The notes under the pieces are model-generated. The model was not told where the DNA came from. It saw only the letters and a program-made list of their open reading frames with translations, and did no database searches. A program made the position numbers and the translations under genes. A DNA stretch of 64,000 nucleotides, taken from NCBI GenBank assembly GCA_027382625.1, contig JAJKFJ010021549.1:1-64000 (forward strand), read 5' to 3'. Shown piece after piece: positions 10,001-22,248 of this stretch. Every line of letters starts with the position of its first letter. Positions within the stretch are counted from its first letter, which is position 1. The stretch comes from Tetmemena sp. SeJ-2015 (Eukaryota > Ciliophora > Spirotrichea > Sporadotrichida > Oxytrichidae).

Positions 10001-11150
10001 CAGTCAGATTCTTAAATTTAAGGCCAAAGTATATCAATCAAAATAACTTAAATGAGTAATATCCAAAACAGGTACAAGTAAATCTTCTTTATTACTGGAA
10101 ACTTAAGCAACACTTTTATCCTAAAATCCAATCTATAACTGGAATTAGATATATAAAATCTGTATGCACAATTATTTTCAATTGAATTTAGCTCATTTTA
10201 ATAAATCTATCATCACCTTATTTAGACTATTTTTATTATAAAATATCTTTTTAATCATTTTAAGATATGCTTACAACCTGGCTCTGCTGTTTTCATAGTC
10301 GAAGTTGTCAAGAGCCTTCACAAAGTACTCCGAAGCAAAGATTTTGAAGGGGAATTTACTAGCGCACTAAATTTTGACCGCTGCTATATCCATTTTACTT
10401 TTCCATTCTAAGACGACTTGCTAGGACCTGATCAAGTTATTCTTGAAGTCGTCAACATTTTGACCGAACTCAATAGATTCCTCCTCAGTGAAAGAGAGTT
10501 CCAATTCATCGTCATCCATCTTAAATTAGCAATAGTCGCATAACTCCTCCTTTTCAAGGCGAGAGGTGATGCCCGTAGGACTATGCAGGAAAGAACTCTC
10601 AGGCTGAGTATGCGATTACTAAAGTTCTCTTTCGATACTTGTACGACCTTGTCTCTGTCTCCTTTTATCGCTCTGCCCGATCAGCTTTTGGTTAAGATTA
10701 GGACTGTCTGCTTGTACGAGAGTTGTGCTTCGCTCTGTTAAAGAACTAGCAGCATTTTACAAGTTAAGAGTTGCAGAAACCTAATCACCTAACAAATGAG
10801 TCATCTGCCTCTTTTAAAGAGGAGAAAAGCCTAAATTAACTTTTCTTTCAAGAAAATATCTTTTATAAGAACTTTATTAGTTAAATAGGTTACGACTATA
10901 TAAATCATACTTAGTGAGGCGGGAGATATTTTCTGAATGGTATTCTTGCTTTGCGCATATTTAATTTATCTTAATTTGACACATCTATACTACCATCATA
11001 GTCTAGCTAGTCTTGACTGAGTTCTGCTCTTTGAAACTCTCTGGCGCTCTTTAAAATATCCTGGTACCTCTGATTCTGCTGATGTTAGTACTCTTTGTTA
11101 AGTCTATAGCTGTATTGCTGATTAGTCTACTCTTATTGAGACTCCTTCAT
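7018..11150 (-). CDS. Long uncharacterised protein, interrupted
   Basis: Minus-strand coding begins at ATG 11150 (MKESQQEQTNQQYSYRLNKE, with TAA/TAG as Gln) and the last convincing segment stops at TGA 7020-7018 (LDLEQKIKSYK). Between them lie long open stretches: a polar region then an acidic block near 10500 (MDDDELELSFTEEESIEF), FKIFASEYFVKALDNFDYEN at about 10350, a helical block at 9300-9850 (GLKEIYQLMFKEITGLSIGQ, ERHLHRYSKRDYF), basic helices at 8870-9090 and 7200-7500. Frame changes near 7150, 7600-8100 and 9850-10250 are most simply IESs and short introns, not all of which I could define. No known domain was recognised. It could be two genes; the repeated absence of a second start favours one. 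Confidence 0.45.
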
Positions 11151-11295
11151 TAGTGGATATATATTTAATTAGATATTTATGCCAATATAGATTCCTATAA
11201 TATTTCTAAGAATGAAAATGACTCGATGTATGTGCTTATGAGAGTTGTATTCATATTTGGAAAATTGTGTATTTCATAAATTAAATATAGGTTTA

Positions 11296-14200
11296 ATGGA
11301 TCATAAAAATCAAAGCAGTGCTTAATCCAATTCCACCTCCAACAGTAACAGTGCCAATCAGACATTGGTCAGAGAGGTTTCTTTGGGAGTCCCTTCTCTC
11401 ATGGGAAATAACCTCCTCTATCCCAATACCTCCCAATCACAAACTCTTGCCCCCAATGGATCTACCCATGGGCAATCTAATATCCAGAGTCATGCTTACT
11501 TCAGAAATGTTAGCCCTCGACTAGGAACTATCTCTCACTCCAATTAGCCTCCCGTCAATAGCTATAATTATTTATTATGAGCTCAATTGGATCAAGCAAT
11601 AATCTAAATTAGATAGTATTGAACAACAGCGGAAGCAATGCTAGTTCTTCAAATCTTACTCCCACCTTATCGTCTGCCGCCTAGAAGTCCAAGCATTCCT
11701 AATTAAACAACATCCCATTAAGCATTACTATAATTTAGTAAGGATTATTTAAGCGGAGGAGCACCTTATGGCGGAAGAAAGCAAGCAGCTGGAATTCCAT
11801 TGAGTACCAATACAGGACTCAACCATTCCAGTTCTAATAGCCACAGCTTTAAACACTCATCAACTTCCAATATTAAATATCACAATTCTCTGTTTATTTA
11901 TAAATATGACAGGCTTGAGTTAGGCTAGCTCAAAGATTGTGCATAGATAAGGCGGCAGCAATGGCTCCTCCAGCTAAATTAATTCTCAAATAATATCGCA
12001 AAACAGTTAGGTTACTTTGAGTCATAACAGAAGTGTGGCATCTGATTTTGAGATCAGCCCAAAGAATAGTACCTCAGTCAAACATAATTCAAATCGAGGA
12101 ATTCATCATAACTCTAATTAAAACTCCTCCAAAATATATGCTAAATTTCTAAGACAATTGAATTAATTTAATATTTTTATTTGTTAGTGTTTATCAACAA
12201 CAGAAATTTGAATATCTCATCTTAAAATGGAACCAATAACAGTTAATAGGCAAATACTTCATAGCTAAGCAATTCAAGCAATTAGAAGCTCTATTAAAAC
12301 CAAAGCCATCAAAATGCTAAGGAGTCCTTGACTGTGCTATCTTAATCTTCAAACGAAGGTAGTAATAGCAGCTCTCAATAAAATCAGCTGCATAACATCT
12401 TACCAAGCTAGTAATTCGGAAATTACCCACATTCTGTTAAAAATACAACTAGTCATAGTTCATCAGTGCCACTTTCACGCTAGCAGACCGTCATTCATAA
12501 TAAGGATCACAACAGTAGCACAAGTGTTCACTAAACAATCATTGTGAGCGGACCTAATACCACTACTAATTAAAAGGGGATCACTTAAAACCAGAATTAG
12601 TATGGACTTTCTATTTAAGGATCTGGATAATCAAATGTAAAAAAGTAATCTCAAGCTATTTCAAATTCAAATAACATCATAAGCTAGTAAATACAACAAT
12701 AATTTGAATTATAAAGAAATGAAAGTCAAAAAGATAGGCTCTCAATTTCAAGGAAAAAATTCGATCCATCTTAAACTATACGCATCAAAGTAAGGTTTGT
12801 GGATTAACATTTCTCTAGGAAAAATTGGATTTCTTATTGCAAAGTTTGGATTATGAAAGAAATTTTTGCGACCAAATCTCACCTGATGATAGTTTAATAA
12901 ATAGCGTGGCTCTAGATTTAGAAAACCAGAGAGTAGTAAGGGCTGATGCTGACAGAAGCAGAGGAGCAGAAAATTTAAATAAAGATGTAATAGAGTTGAT
13001 TCTAACTCTCTACTGTAAAAGAAATGATATCAGGTATAAGCAGGGCTTAAATGAGGTAATTATTTCTTCCAAAACCATTTAAGTGTAGATTTTAGCTCCT
13101 TTCGTATACTTGCAGGAACAGTGCAACTATGAATCTCATTTCAGTTACAACTGTTTCTCAGCTTTCATTTGGAGATACTTGACAACTTTCTATCAAGATG
13201 AAGACTTCCTGACTTTGTAGATTGCACTCACTCTCCTCCAGCTTCTCTTGAAATACAAACAATTCTATCTTATTTATTTATACCATGATCCTGAACTCGC
13301 TTTATATTTAGAGTCTAATCAGGTGACACCTGAGATTTACGCAATACCCTGGTTCCTAACGTACTTTGCCAAGTAAGCTATTTTTGAATTTTAAATGGAA
13401 TAGTAAATTCGAAATCGATGTCTTGATTGATTTTTGGGACATGATTATTCAAGAGGATGATTAGATCTTTATTTTCTTCTTTTCAGTGGCTCTAGTCCTC
13501 AACAACAAATAAGTAAGATTTTCTAGTTATAATAGACATTAGACTATTTTGGAGAGTGAATAATCCCATCTTCCTCAAATACTTTCAAAGATTACTATAG
13601 AAACAGTGGAAGATCTAAAGGCAGTCTGGCAAAAGTAATTTCAAATTGGTCATATTTAAATTATTTAGAGCTTAGCAATTGATGGACAGTACTCCTTACT
13701 CATTTAAGGAGCTGACTGAGATAAAACAAATCTTCTTAGTAGATTTTAAGGCTTATGATAAAGACTTCCTCTCTGAAATTCTTGAGAAGGTGGAAAATAC
13801 TCCATGCCTACCAGTGATGGCAGAAGAGCTTTTCTTTTATGCTTATCCTGAGACTCTAACTTGCTCAAATCCTAAATGCTTGAATTCAATGAATGGCTAC
13901 AAAATGAATCATTCAATTATCAGTGGACTGTAGTCACCTTCAATGAGCTCTTAGTTTTCTCTCTAGTCAATGAGTTAGAGTTAAGTTCCCAATTTAGTTG
14001 GAGCAAACAGCACGAACCCACTGCTTCGAAGGTAATCCCTTGGGCTTGAGGAGAGAGATATGATGTCACCAGTCAGAGAATATAATGGGAAGCATAATAA
14101 CTAGCATTCCCTTGAATTTTCACACAAACAGCAGTAAAGCTTGCAGCAAGCTTCGTCTTTCGATGACTCTTACTAGGTTCAATTCTAGCAGCAGTAGAGA

Positions 14201-17200
14201 AGAATGACTGCTGCTGAAGCTACTACAAACAAGAGCTAGCTTTATCTCATTGCTCAATAATCTAAAAAGAGTAGTATCCATGATTCTAATAAGAGAGAAG
14301 TTTAATAAATTAAGTTTATTAAATAATTATTAAGGAGCAGGAAGTAAAGGCAATTAGCAGCAACAGCCCTCATTAAATACAAGAATGACCTCTAGCTAGG
14401 CTTCTCCAATAAAGGGTCAATTTTAGAGTTAGCATCAGTAATATACTTAGCAGTATCAGCACAGCTTGAATACTCTCGGAGACTAAGATTACTATAAGGG
14501 TATCGATATCAGCTCTTCACGATCTCCTTTCAAAAATATAAACAAACAGAGTCCTGCTAAAGCAGATGGGATGCCTCTCGAAACTGATTCAAATGTTTAT
14601 GATGATGGATAGGAATAGCAGGAATCTCATATAGACTTGATAAACGAGACTACTAGAATGAAACACCTATCCTAAACAGAAGAACAAAAAATGATGATGC
14701 TTAGAAGACAGTAATAGCAAAGTTTGAATCAAGGATCGACTATAGTAATGACTGTATAAGAACCGAGAGTAGGTAATAGTCCAAAAGCTGTCCTAAGTAA
14801 TTACATGGGTAGCTTTTAACAAACAGATAAGGTTATCAGCAATAAGTAACAGTACAAAAGTTCCTCACACTATCAAAAAGGGCTATCTGCATCTGCTTGT
14901 AAGGTCAACAATAAACTAAGCAATACAGCAAACTTTGGGTCTGCAATAAATGGTGGAGGATTCTTTGATAGACTAAAAGAGAGTGTCTGTTCTCTCGCCT
15001 AGTCTATTACATTCCACAACTTTTTAAATATAAAAATACGATCTATGCAAGAAATGCACAAAGAAAAGAGAATATGAAGAAAAGTAGCAAATCTACGAAA
15101 GCTAAGACTCAGAATTCTAAATTAACATTCAAGAAACCAACAGCAATTTATTAGAAGAAGAGAGTCACGATTTCTATTATGAGAAGATTAGATTTTTGAT
15201 AGTTGATTGCAGATTAGAGTCTTTATAAAAGGAGGCTTTGCTACCAAATAGTTTCTAGTTGTAAATTTAAACAGAGTGCAATATTGAATACTTGCAAGAA
15301 TAGACTGATAAACTTCTCAGCTGTAAGGATATTTATCACATTTGCTTGGTTGGATTAGATCCTCTCTAAACCAAATTTGGGAAGAAATTAGATTCTAATC
15401 AAGGAGAAAGCACCGTAGATCTTAGATCTTACCACGAGAGCATTCTTAGATTTTTGATTGACGATTTTCAACTCAAAGGCTTTAAGTATATCAGCGTAAT
15501 TCCTGGAGGATTTAAGGAATGTCACGAGCTATCTAACCTCTATAATTTTCAGATCCTTAATCACGAGAAATAGAAGTGCTACTACTGCGATTCAAAGGGA
15601 GATAGGTATTACCAAGATCAGTAATATAACATAGCCTCTGATATTTTCTCTGGCTTCAAGCATTGGTATGATGTTGCCAATACTAAAATTAAGTCATTCG
15701 TAAAGGGCCCTATTAAGATTCTTGGCAACAATAATTAAAATAATTAGTAAAGTAATGGTATAGCTGGAACTTAAAATCCTTAAAAGACAGCTAAAACCAA
15801 TCAATCAATAGAGTCTCTGGGAAATTCTAGCAATCAGAATAGCATAGCTCCTTCAAAATAGGGGTCTGAATCTAGGAATAACGGTCCTCACCAAAAACAA
15901 GGAAAGCATTAGCATAAAACCGCTTTGTTTTATTTTCACTGAGGACCAAAATAGGTTAATAGGTGGTTCTCAGAATCAACTTGAATAAGATAATACAAAC
16001 AACTATCAGATCACAACTTATTCAGGACTTCCTATAGAATCCCAAATTAACAACACTAACAATTAGATATTGACAATATGTCCATAACCTTAAGATGCTT
16101 AGAGTGATAAAGCTTCGGAAATGTCTCTTGGCTCTTTGCCAATATCTTTTGTGTCTTAATCATCTCGATAAGAGTTGTTTGCTCAATTTTAAGGAAGTCA
16201 ATGTAGTTCAAATGTGTCAGTGAGCTCTTCATAAAATGAAGGAAATAATTTAAGAGACGCAATTAGTAACAAGAAGATTATGTCTTACAAACTTATGTCA
16301 AAAGTTCCAGGAGATAGGAATGACGCCTAATAGCTATAATTTATCTGCTATATTTAAGCAAATGATGTCAAATGCAGACATAAATTTACTCCAAGGAACT
16401 TAAGTCTTGAATGTATAAGAGATGAGAGGAATAAAGCCTCATGCAGGTCAGTTGCATCCAAACAGCTATGCCTTTACTCCTGAATATTAAGCTCTCCTCT
16501 TACAGTAGTAGCAGTTGTAGCAATAGCAATAAGAACAAAATCCAAACTTGTAAAGAACTCACAAACAGAGCAGTAGCTAGTCCAAAAATAGGGAGATGGC
16601 TCTCATAGATCTAAATGATCAAAATACCATCAGAATTGAGCTAACATAGTCATCAAATTAAAGGTAACCCTAATACTAATCAAAGAGTGAAATAGAGCCC
16701 AGCTAATCAAAGTCATTTCAAAAGCCTGAGGCACAGAGTTCACAAATACCCCCATAATAATCATAGTAAAGTAGCTAGCAGCAACTAATATAACAAAAGC
16801 AATTACTATTACAGCAGAAGATTGCAGAGGCAGGAGCACTTGTAAAGTAGCTTAGCACTCCAACTTCTAATGCATAGCCTCCCATATAAGAGGAGAAAAA
16901 ATAATCTCATAGCTAAGAGCAAGACTACTATTACAAAAACTGCACTATCTAGTGCTATGAAATAAATAGACAAGACTTTGAATCTATAACAACTAAAACT
17001 TCCACTATTGTTTATAAATGCTTAAAGCTTTATCTCAGGAAGAATGAAATGAATTTATTGTTATTAAAAGTTTATAAAAAAGAAGGACGACCCTCCTCAA
17101 TAAATAATGCAGTAACAGTAGCTAGCTTATCACGTAAACTTGATAATAACTCCATTTACAGTTTCAGTTTTGAAGGAGAATTTCAAACTGAAATCTAGCA

Positions 17201-17252
17201 TGAGCTTAAAATATTTGATTTAATTGCTTCCTAAGTTAGGTTGGCATTATGA
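11296..17252 (+). CDS. TBC1D23-like protein (TBC domain plus rhodanese-like domain)
   Basis: ATG at 11296 starts a long Ser/Asn/Gln-rich region (to about 12750). A TBC fold follows: FLLQSLDYERNF, KRNDIRYKQGLNEI (the conserved YxQGxN), FIWRYLTTFY and FEIDVLIDFWDMII. Introns at 13056-13088 and 13373-13403 split it. TPYSFKELTEIK and NTPCLPVMAEELF follow, then a low-complexity linker and a rhodanese-like domain starting FLIVDCRLESL at 15195, with GFKYISVIPGGFKECHEL. This TBC-rhodanese order is specific to TBC1D23, a trans-Golgi adaptor that captures endosome-derived vesicles; its TBC domain is regarded as catalytically inactive. The usual Arg and Gln fingers are not evident here either. The rhodanese frame meets TGA at 15942; a further Q-rich segment with a compact C-terminal domain (NRQDFESITTKTSTIVYKCL) ends at 17252 and is joined only if an IES lies between. 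It could be a separate gene. Confidence 0.75.
13056..13088 (+). other. Intron, 33 nt, in the TBC domain
   Basis: GTAATT...GTGTAG. Removal joins KQGLNE to ILAPFVYL in the TBC fold. It shows how short the true introns are here. Confidence 0.7.
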
Positions 17253-17879
17253 ATTAGAGCATTGAATCTTCAATGTCATAGATGGATGAATGGGACTAGA
17301 ATGACTTTGATGAGTTGCACCCTCATCAATTGCTATAGCAAGATAATTAGTTACAAGATATGAGGAGAAACCGTCTAATGAAGTAAGGATCTAATCAGGG
17401 TCCCTTCGCGTATCTTGAAAGCAGATTTATGATGCACGATCTAATTATAAATTAACTCTCTAATACTCTTATGATATAACTTATAAGATAACTTCAAGGA
17501 AGTCTTCCACTAAAATAATAACTTTCTACTTTAGAATACCACTGTTTGAAGACTACAATTCCTAAGCCCTTGAATCTAATATGGTGCATTAAAAATATTA
17601 ACTAATTCATCCAATTATCAATTATATTTTTGCAATCGCTAGATCTGCCTCCTGCAATAAAGTACAAGTTTGCTTTCAATAGGAAGGAATTAACATTTTA
17701 TATGACTCAATTAAATTAGATATTGATTATGAATTCAAAGAAGTATCGATGAGTTGAATAATTATAAAAATAGTTAATTTATTTGGGATGAGTTTTGAGT
17801 TTTCATTAGAGGAGGAAGCAAAAGATTGTATTTAAAATGTGAGCAGTATCTACAAGAAGCTTAAGAATAAAAAGTGATA
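17249..17879 (+). CDS. Small uncharacterised protein
   Basis: An open frame starts at ATG 17249, overlapping the TGA of the preceding frame by two bases, and reads MNQSIESSMSQMDEWDQ, then FAYLESRFMMHDLIINQLSN and LNLIWCIKNINQF to a TGA near 17752. A further stretch (GMSFEFSLEEEAKDCIQN) ends at TGA 17879. The two parts are probably joined by removing AT-rich DNA at about 17752-17785. No family recognised. The overlap with the previous stop could mean it is really the 3' end of the TBC1D23-like gene after IES removal. Confidence 0.4.
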
Positions 17880-18055
17880 GAAATTTCTTATATCATAATG
17901 CATCACCTGAAACTTATATTGTGTCAATTGCCTTTTTGTTTCTGCGATATATTTAATTTGCATTTGAACTCAAAATTACATTTTCTAACCTCAGTTTACA
18001 ATAGTGGAAAGGCATATCCAAAAAAAAGTAATTGAACGATAATTTAATTCTAGAA

Positions 18056-18529
18056 ATGAAACCCATCTTTTAATTCTCTTTACTGATTCTAGGCTTTGGA
18101 GCGGGTATGATGATGACTAGGCTAGCTCTAGCTGCTCTTTTTGGATAAAATAAACAATCACATGGTCATAATCAATACTCACAGTAGCAGTAGCAAGCCT
18201 ATGATCATAATAGGCGATACTAGCAGCAGCAAGTGCAGCAATAAATGATGGTTGCTCCTCAGTAACCCAAATCAAATCTAGATATTGTGGGAGAAGGATT
18301 GCTTAACATGAACTTACAGTCGCAATAGCTTTTAAATTTATTAAGCGACCAATGGGACAACCAAACTATCAAGGTCAACAAAATTACTAGCCTCGCCAAC
18401 AGTTTAATTCTTCATTAAATTTAGTTGCCTTAAGATTCTCCATATAGCAATATTCCTAGAGCTGGGGACTCCAACTAACTTATCTTTGGCGACAAGACTC
18501 AGTCTCCAAGCTAATGGAAAAATGCTTGA
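18056..18529 (+). CDS. Small secreted Gln-rich protein
   Basis: A 157-codon frame, uninterrupted when TAA/TAG are Gln, from ATG 18056 to TGA 18527-18529. It starts with a signal-peptide-like segment (FSLLILGFGAGMMMTRLALA), followed by a His/Gln/Tyr-rich stretch (QQQQQAYDHNRRYQQQQ) and a more ordered half (GEGLLNMNLQSQQLLNLL, WDNQTIKVNKITSLA). The N-terminus predicts secretion or surface exposure. No enzyme motif or family was recognised. It is one of the few genes here that appears free of IESs and introns. Confidence 0.6.
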
Positions 18530-18654
18530 CACATTATAAGAATAATATCAATCATAAAACATCCTGCCTGATAAATATTTCTTAAAAATATTTATTCTTA
18601 ACATTCTCTTAAAGTTCTGCTTAAAGTAAGAATAAATTTAATTTCAATAAAAGA

Positions 18655-19883
18655 ATGGGAAATAATCCAAGAGGCTAGAAAAAGTTGAAAATTGAATACA
18701 AAGAAAGATTGGACGTCAATAAAAAGCGTTATATAAAGACGCAAAAAAGGAGGATATTACTTTTTGGACCTTCATGTAAGTTATTTGATTTAGTTTAGTG
18801 AAGAATAATTTCACATTTAGAGACTGGAAAGACATAACTGATGAATGCCCTAACTGACTTAGAATTCAACTAAGATTATGAATAAACTACAAGAGTCTAG
18901 TTGGGACTTAAAATAGTTAACACTCAAGAAGGAGTTTTAAATCCTCTATCTTTCAGATTTATTGACTGTCCAGGATAGTACTTACACTATTAAAAGGCCA
19001 GTATGTATGCTTTCGAGAAGCCAGATATAATTCTTATCCTCATTGATGGGAGCATTGAAATAACTTTGCTTTAAAATATTTTTATTAAAGCATCAGACTA
19101 GATGAGTAAGAAATTAGGAATTGGGTGTTCACCACGATGCAGCAAGTCTATAAATATCACAGATACCGGTAATATGCTCCCTCTCTCAATAACTAGCCAA
19201 ACTATCCTAATGTAAATGTGGAATTTGAAGATGCAAGTGCTACTGTCATTAACAATCAACCAGAGATTCCTTCCGCTCACAATCCCTTTATTTAAGAGCA
19301 ATAAAATCCTTTTAATAATACAAGAAGCCTTAACCCGACTAATAGAGTGCACATGCCTCCTGATAGAATAGATTCTAATCAGTCCATTTAAAATGCGACC
19401 TCTCGGCCAATGCTCATGAATACATAGAACTTGATTCTAGAGGATCAGACGATGCAACAAGCTTCTTAGATGCAGCCTGATGAAAGTGTGATGGTGGGAC
19501 AAAGAATAGCTACTGGGGGTATTAGCATGCCAGCATCAAATGGTTTTTCAAAAACTTAAACTGTCCTGGGAGGTGTCGTATATGATGCATAGTCAAATTT
19601 AGAAGGGTACATGCCAGAAATAATCCACGTTTTTTCAAAAAGGGACCTAATAAGTTATGAAGGCTACTAAAAGCAGCTTTAAGTAATTAATTAACTGCAA
19701 GAAGAAGGCATCATCGACCAGTTCTTTTTTGTATCCTCTCTTTCAAAGTTTGGAATAGAAGATTTGAAAAGGTAAAGTCATTTAAATTTAAAAATAAATT
19801 TATAAAATTATGATTAAGATTATCTTAATGAGTTTGAAATTCCTCAAATGGAAGTGTAATCGAAAGATGATAGCTCTAAATGA
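18655..19883 (+). CDS. P-loop small GTPase with long insert between G3 and G4
   Basis: ATG 18655 opens a basic N-terminus, then the P-loop GPSQTGKT, whose Gln codon TAG is created by splicing out 18776-18820. The DxxG-like motif is DCPGQY, followed by strand PDIILILIDGSI. A disordered Asn/Pro/Gln-rich insert of about 130 residues separates this from the guanine-specificity motif FSKRD and a G5-like FFVSSLSKFG. The end is FEIPQMEVQ to TGA 19881-19883. Two IESs (19051-19088 and 19760-19816) must be removed; each restores the frame. Ras/Arf-type GTPases normally have G3 and G4 about 50 residues apart, so the insert is unusual. SKRD replaces NKxD, so nucleotide preference is uncertain. It probably acts as a regulatory switch. 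Confidence 0.7.
19051..19088. other. IES, 38 bp, pointer AGCAT
   Basis: AGCAT at 19051-19055 and 19089-19093. Excision joins LIDGSI to RLDEQEIRNWVF in the GTPase and repairs the frame. Confidence 0.75.
19760..19816. other. IES, 57 bp, pointer AGATT
   Basis: AGATT at 19760-19764 and 19817-19821. Excision joins SKFGIED to YLNEFEIPQ. The insert has a GT near its start, but intron removal leaves a stop, so an IES fits better. Confidence 0.7.
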
Positions 19884-19938
19884 ATAATTATGATATAGAT
19901 ATTAATTTAAGTAACAATTATAATCTAATTAAATTGAA

Positions 19939-20562
19939 ATGAAAGCTAGAACCATATCCAGACTCACAACAGAAAATGTAGTTTTCCTTGAAGTCGATAT
20001 TCAGGAAAAGATGAGACCTTTAATCAAAAATTTCAACACTGTCAGTCACAATGCACAAAGACTTGGTAGAATGGCGAGAGTTTTTGGAATCCCTCTTATC
20101 TCTAGCGCTCAAGCTCCTAAAGTATTCGGACCCACAATTTCAGAATTAAATGAACTCTATGAGACATTTCCTGAAAACAACAAAGCATTCCAGTATCAAA
20201 AGATTACTTTCTCAATGCTAGATGAAACCTTTTTCGATCATCTTTCTAAATTCCAGAGATCGAAATTTGTACTCTATGGAGTTGAGACCCACATTTGCGT
20301 GAAGCAAACAGCCTTAGATCTTCTGGAGAAAAATTGTGAAGTTCATCTTGTGATTGATGCAACAAGCTCAATGAATTATCATGATAGGACAGTAGGAATT
20401 GAGTCTCTCAGGGATGCAGGTGCAGTCATCACTACCTTCTAGAGTCTTGCTTTTGAGCTTAGCAAAAGCCCAGAACACCCTCAATACAAGGAGCTTCTCA
20501 AGATCATCAAAGATCAACCTAAGGAGAATCTCTCCTTGCATCACGAGTAAGCAAAATTGTGA
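19939..20562 (+). CDS. Isochorismatase-fold hydrolase (ISOC1/ISOC2-like)
   Basis: A 207-residue uninterrupted protein from ATG 19939 to TGA 20560-20562. The single in-frame TAG at about 20440 aligns with a polar position in ISOC proteins, and the chain continues LAFELSKSPEHPQYKEL, as in the animal family, so the reassigned code is needed. Family marks are VVFLEVDIQEKMRP (Asp), RSKFVLYGVETHICV (Lys region and catalytic Cys) and VIDATSS. The family hydrolyses amide or ester bonds with an Asp-Lys-Cys triad; the substrate of the eukaryotic ISOC branch is unknown. No signal peptide, so cytosolic or mitochondrial. It lies 56 bp after the GTPase gene. It is one of the clearest genes in the window. 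Confidence 0.9.
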
Positions 20563-20885
20563 TAAATTACGTTACTCACCTTGTTTAGATAAGAGGAGCG
20601 CAAATAATCTGACTCAGAACTTAATTCTTGATAATTTATTGTTCTTTTTAAGACAATTCTACTCTATCAATAAAATTTGAATGCACAAGACTAAAAGTGT
20701 GTTAGTTGATTTTAATATGAATAATACCCTCTTGTTTATTGTAAGAAGACTCTCCCACAATTTTATCGAGTCTATACTTTCTGAGTCTCTTGTTTATTCT
20801 GCCACGCAGCCTTGCTATTTGCCTGAACTATAGCTGATAGAGATTAGTCTGATAGAGGTTTTATTATTAAGAGAGCATTGAGCTC
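20563..20885. other. Intergenic, nothing recognised
   Basis: About 320 bp of AT-rich sequence after the isochorismatase stop. No coding pattern, repeat or RNA gene was seen. Confidence 0.5.
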
Positions 20886-22113
20886 ATGGGCAAGCAATTG
20901 AAACCCATTCTTTGTCGCAGCATCATGCCTTGCATCTTTGCCAACATTTTATTACTAAAAAAATAACCAAAATTTCACAGGATTGTAACATTTTAGTTAT
21001 AGGATACTTTATGATTATAAATATTTATATAATTGAAATTCTTTTAGTGACAAAGAAATGCACGCCAAATAGAGATCACGAAAAATGGAAAAGAATTTAT
21101 AATAATATTAAATATGAGGACAAGATTGCAAAAGAAAATCATAAAAGGAGCTCATGATACCATGAAGCGATTCCAAAATGAACATGAGTCATCAGAATAT
21201 GCTGAGGCTCTTAAGGCAACTGATTTCAGCATCCGTCCTATGTTCCTCAAGAAAGACGTGAAACTCTAACTCAAGGAAATAAAAGGAAAGTTGCCTTTTG
21301 ATAAAGACATGTACCACTCTCCTCGATATAATGATCTCATGAAGAAACAAATTAATCTAGTTTTTATCTATGTAGTATAAATTAGAAAGTTGTAAACCTC
21401 AGAGTGGAGTATTATAAATGCCTCGATAAAGTTGGCAGGTAGCAAATTGCTAAAGAAGACTTTGATCATTGGCACAAATACCTAATTGACAGAAGAGAGG
21501 ATCTACCTAAGCCTGAGTGGGAATTTCCTAAACAAGATTTCTTAAACCTGAAAGAGACCTTTGATAGACATAAGGATAGTAAGATTAATATTATGAATTA
21601 GGATAGAAAGACACATAGAATTCAAGGCAGTGATATCTCTGAGATGCACGGAGATTTCGGCAGGAAATTTAAAATGAGCATTCCTGTACACCCAAGAAAT
21701 CTTCAGCAGATGATTCATCCACATGTGGGATACCTAACTGGCTTCAAAAATGGCATTTCTTGGGATGAAATGCTCGAAATGTATAGAAACTAAATTGTGT
21801 CATCTTACGAGAGATCAGAAGGCTTTGAACTGTTAGCAGATGAACTCTCTTGCCTCAGCTTCTGGATGATTGCTTGAATTATTTTATCGTGGACTAGGAG
21901 AAGAAGGGCTTCTTAACTGTTCAAGAGTTTGAGAAGCTGTTGCAAGGTTTCAGATTCGATATCTAGCCATATGATTTCGCAGCCCTCAAGAAAGAGTTCG
22001 CATTTACCATTAAATTAAATCCAGGGGAATTCTTGAAGAATCAAGAAAATGAGGATGAGCAAATAGTGAGGTTCGACTTCGCAAGAAGAATTTTCCTAGA
22101 CAGAGGATTATGA
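20886..22113 (+). CDS. EF-hand-like protein, uncharacterised
   Basis: A plausible start is ATG 20886 (MGKQLKPILCRSIMPCIFAN), followed by AT-rich DNA that is probably an IES (about 20950-21045). Clear coding runs from 21125: KKIIKGAHDTMKRFQNEHES, then RVEYYKCLDKVGRQQIAKED and FDHWHKYLIDRREDLPKPEW, ending in ILFDRGL-type sequence at TGA 22113. Near the end, VDQEKKGFLTVQEFEKLL matches the EF-hand pattern with Asp, Gly and Glu at expected places. A frame change near 21840-21860 beside the repeat GAACT and a 26-bp break at about 21350 remain to be explained. Likely a calcium-responsive or structural protein; no specific family recognised. Confidence 0.5.
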
Positions 22114-22248
22114 GAATACTCATTATATGTGGTTAGTTTTCATTGTAAATGAATTAAATAGTTTAATTTTAGGGATCTCAGTATAGCAATGAGAAATCAA
22201 TAATATAACCTGTAATTTAGTACCCTTTCAATTTAACAAATGTTAAAA

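Noticed and set aside
17249..17252. ATGA stop/start overlap as evidence of translational coupling
   Set aside because: A similar overlap at about 41515 is explained by an IES with pointer ATCAT, so the others may be the same; coupling is not expected in ciliates.
19760..19816. Calling the 57-bp GTPase interruption an intron
   Set aside because: GT-AG removal leaves a premature TGA; removal between AGATT repeats restores the frame.
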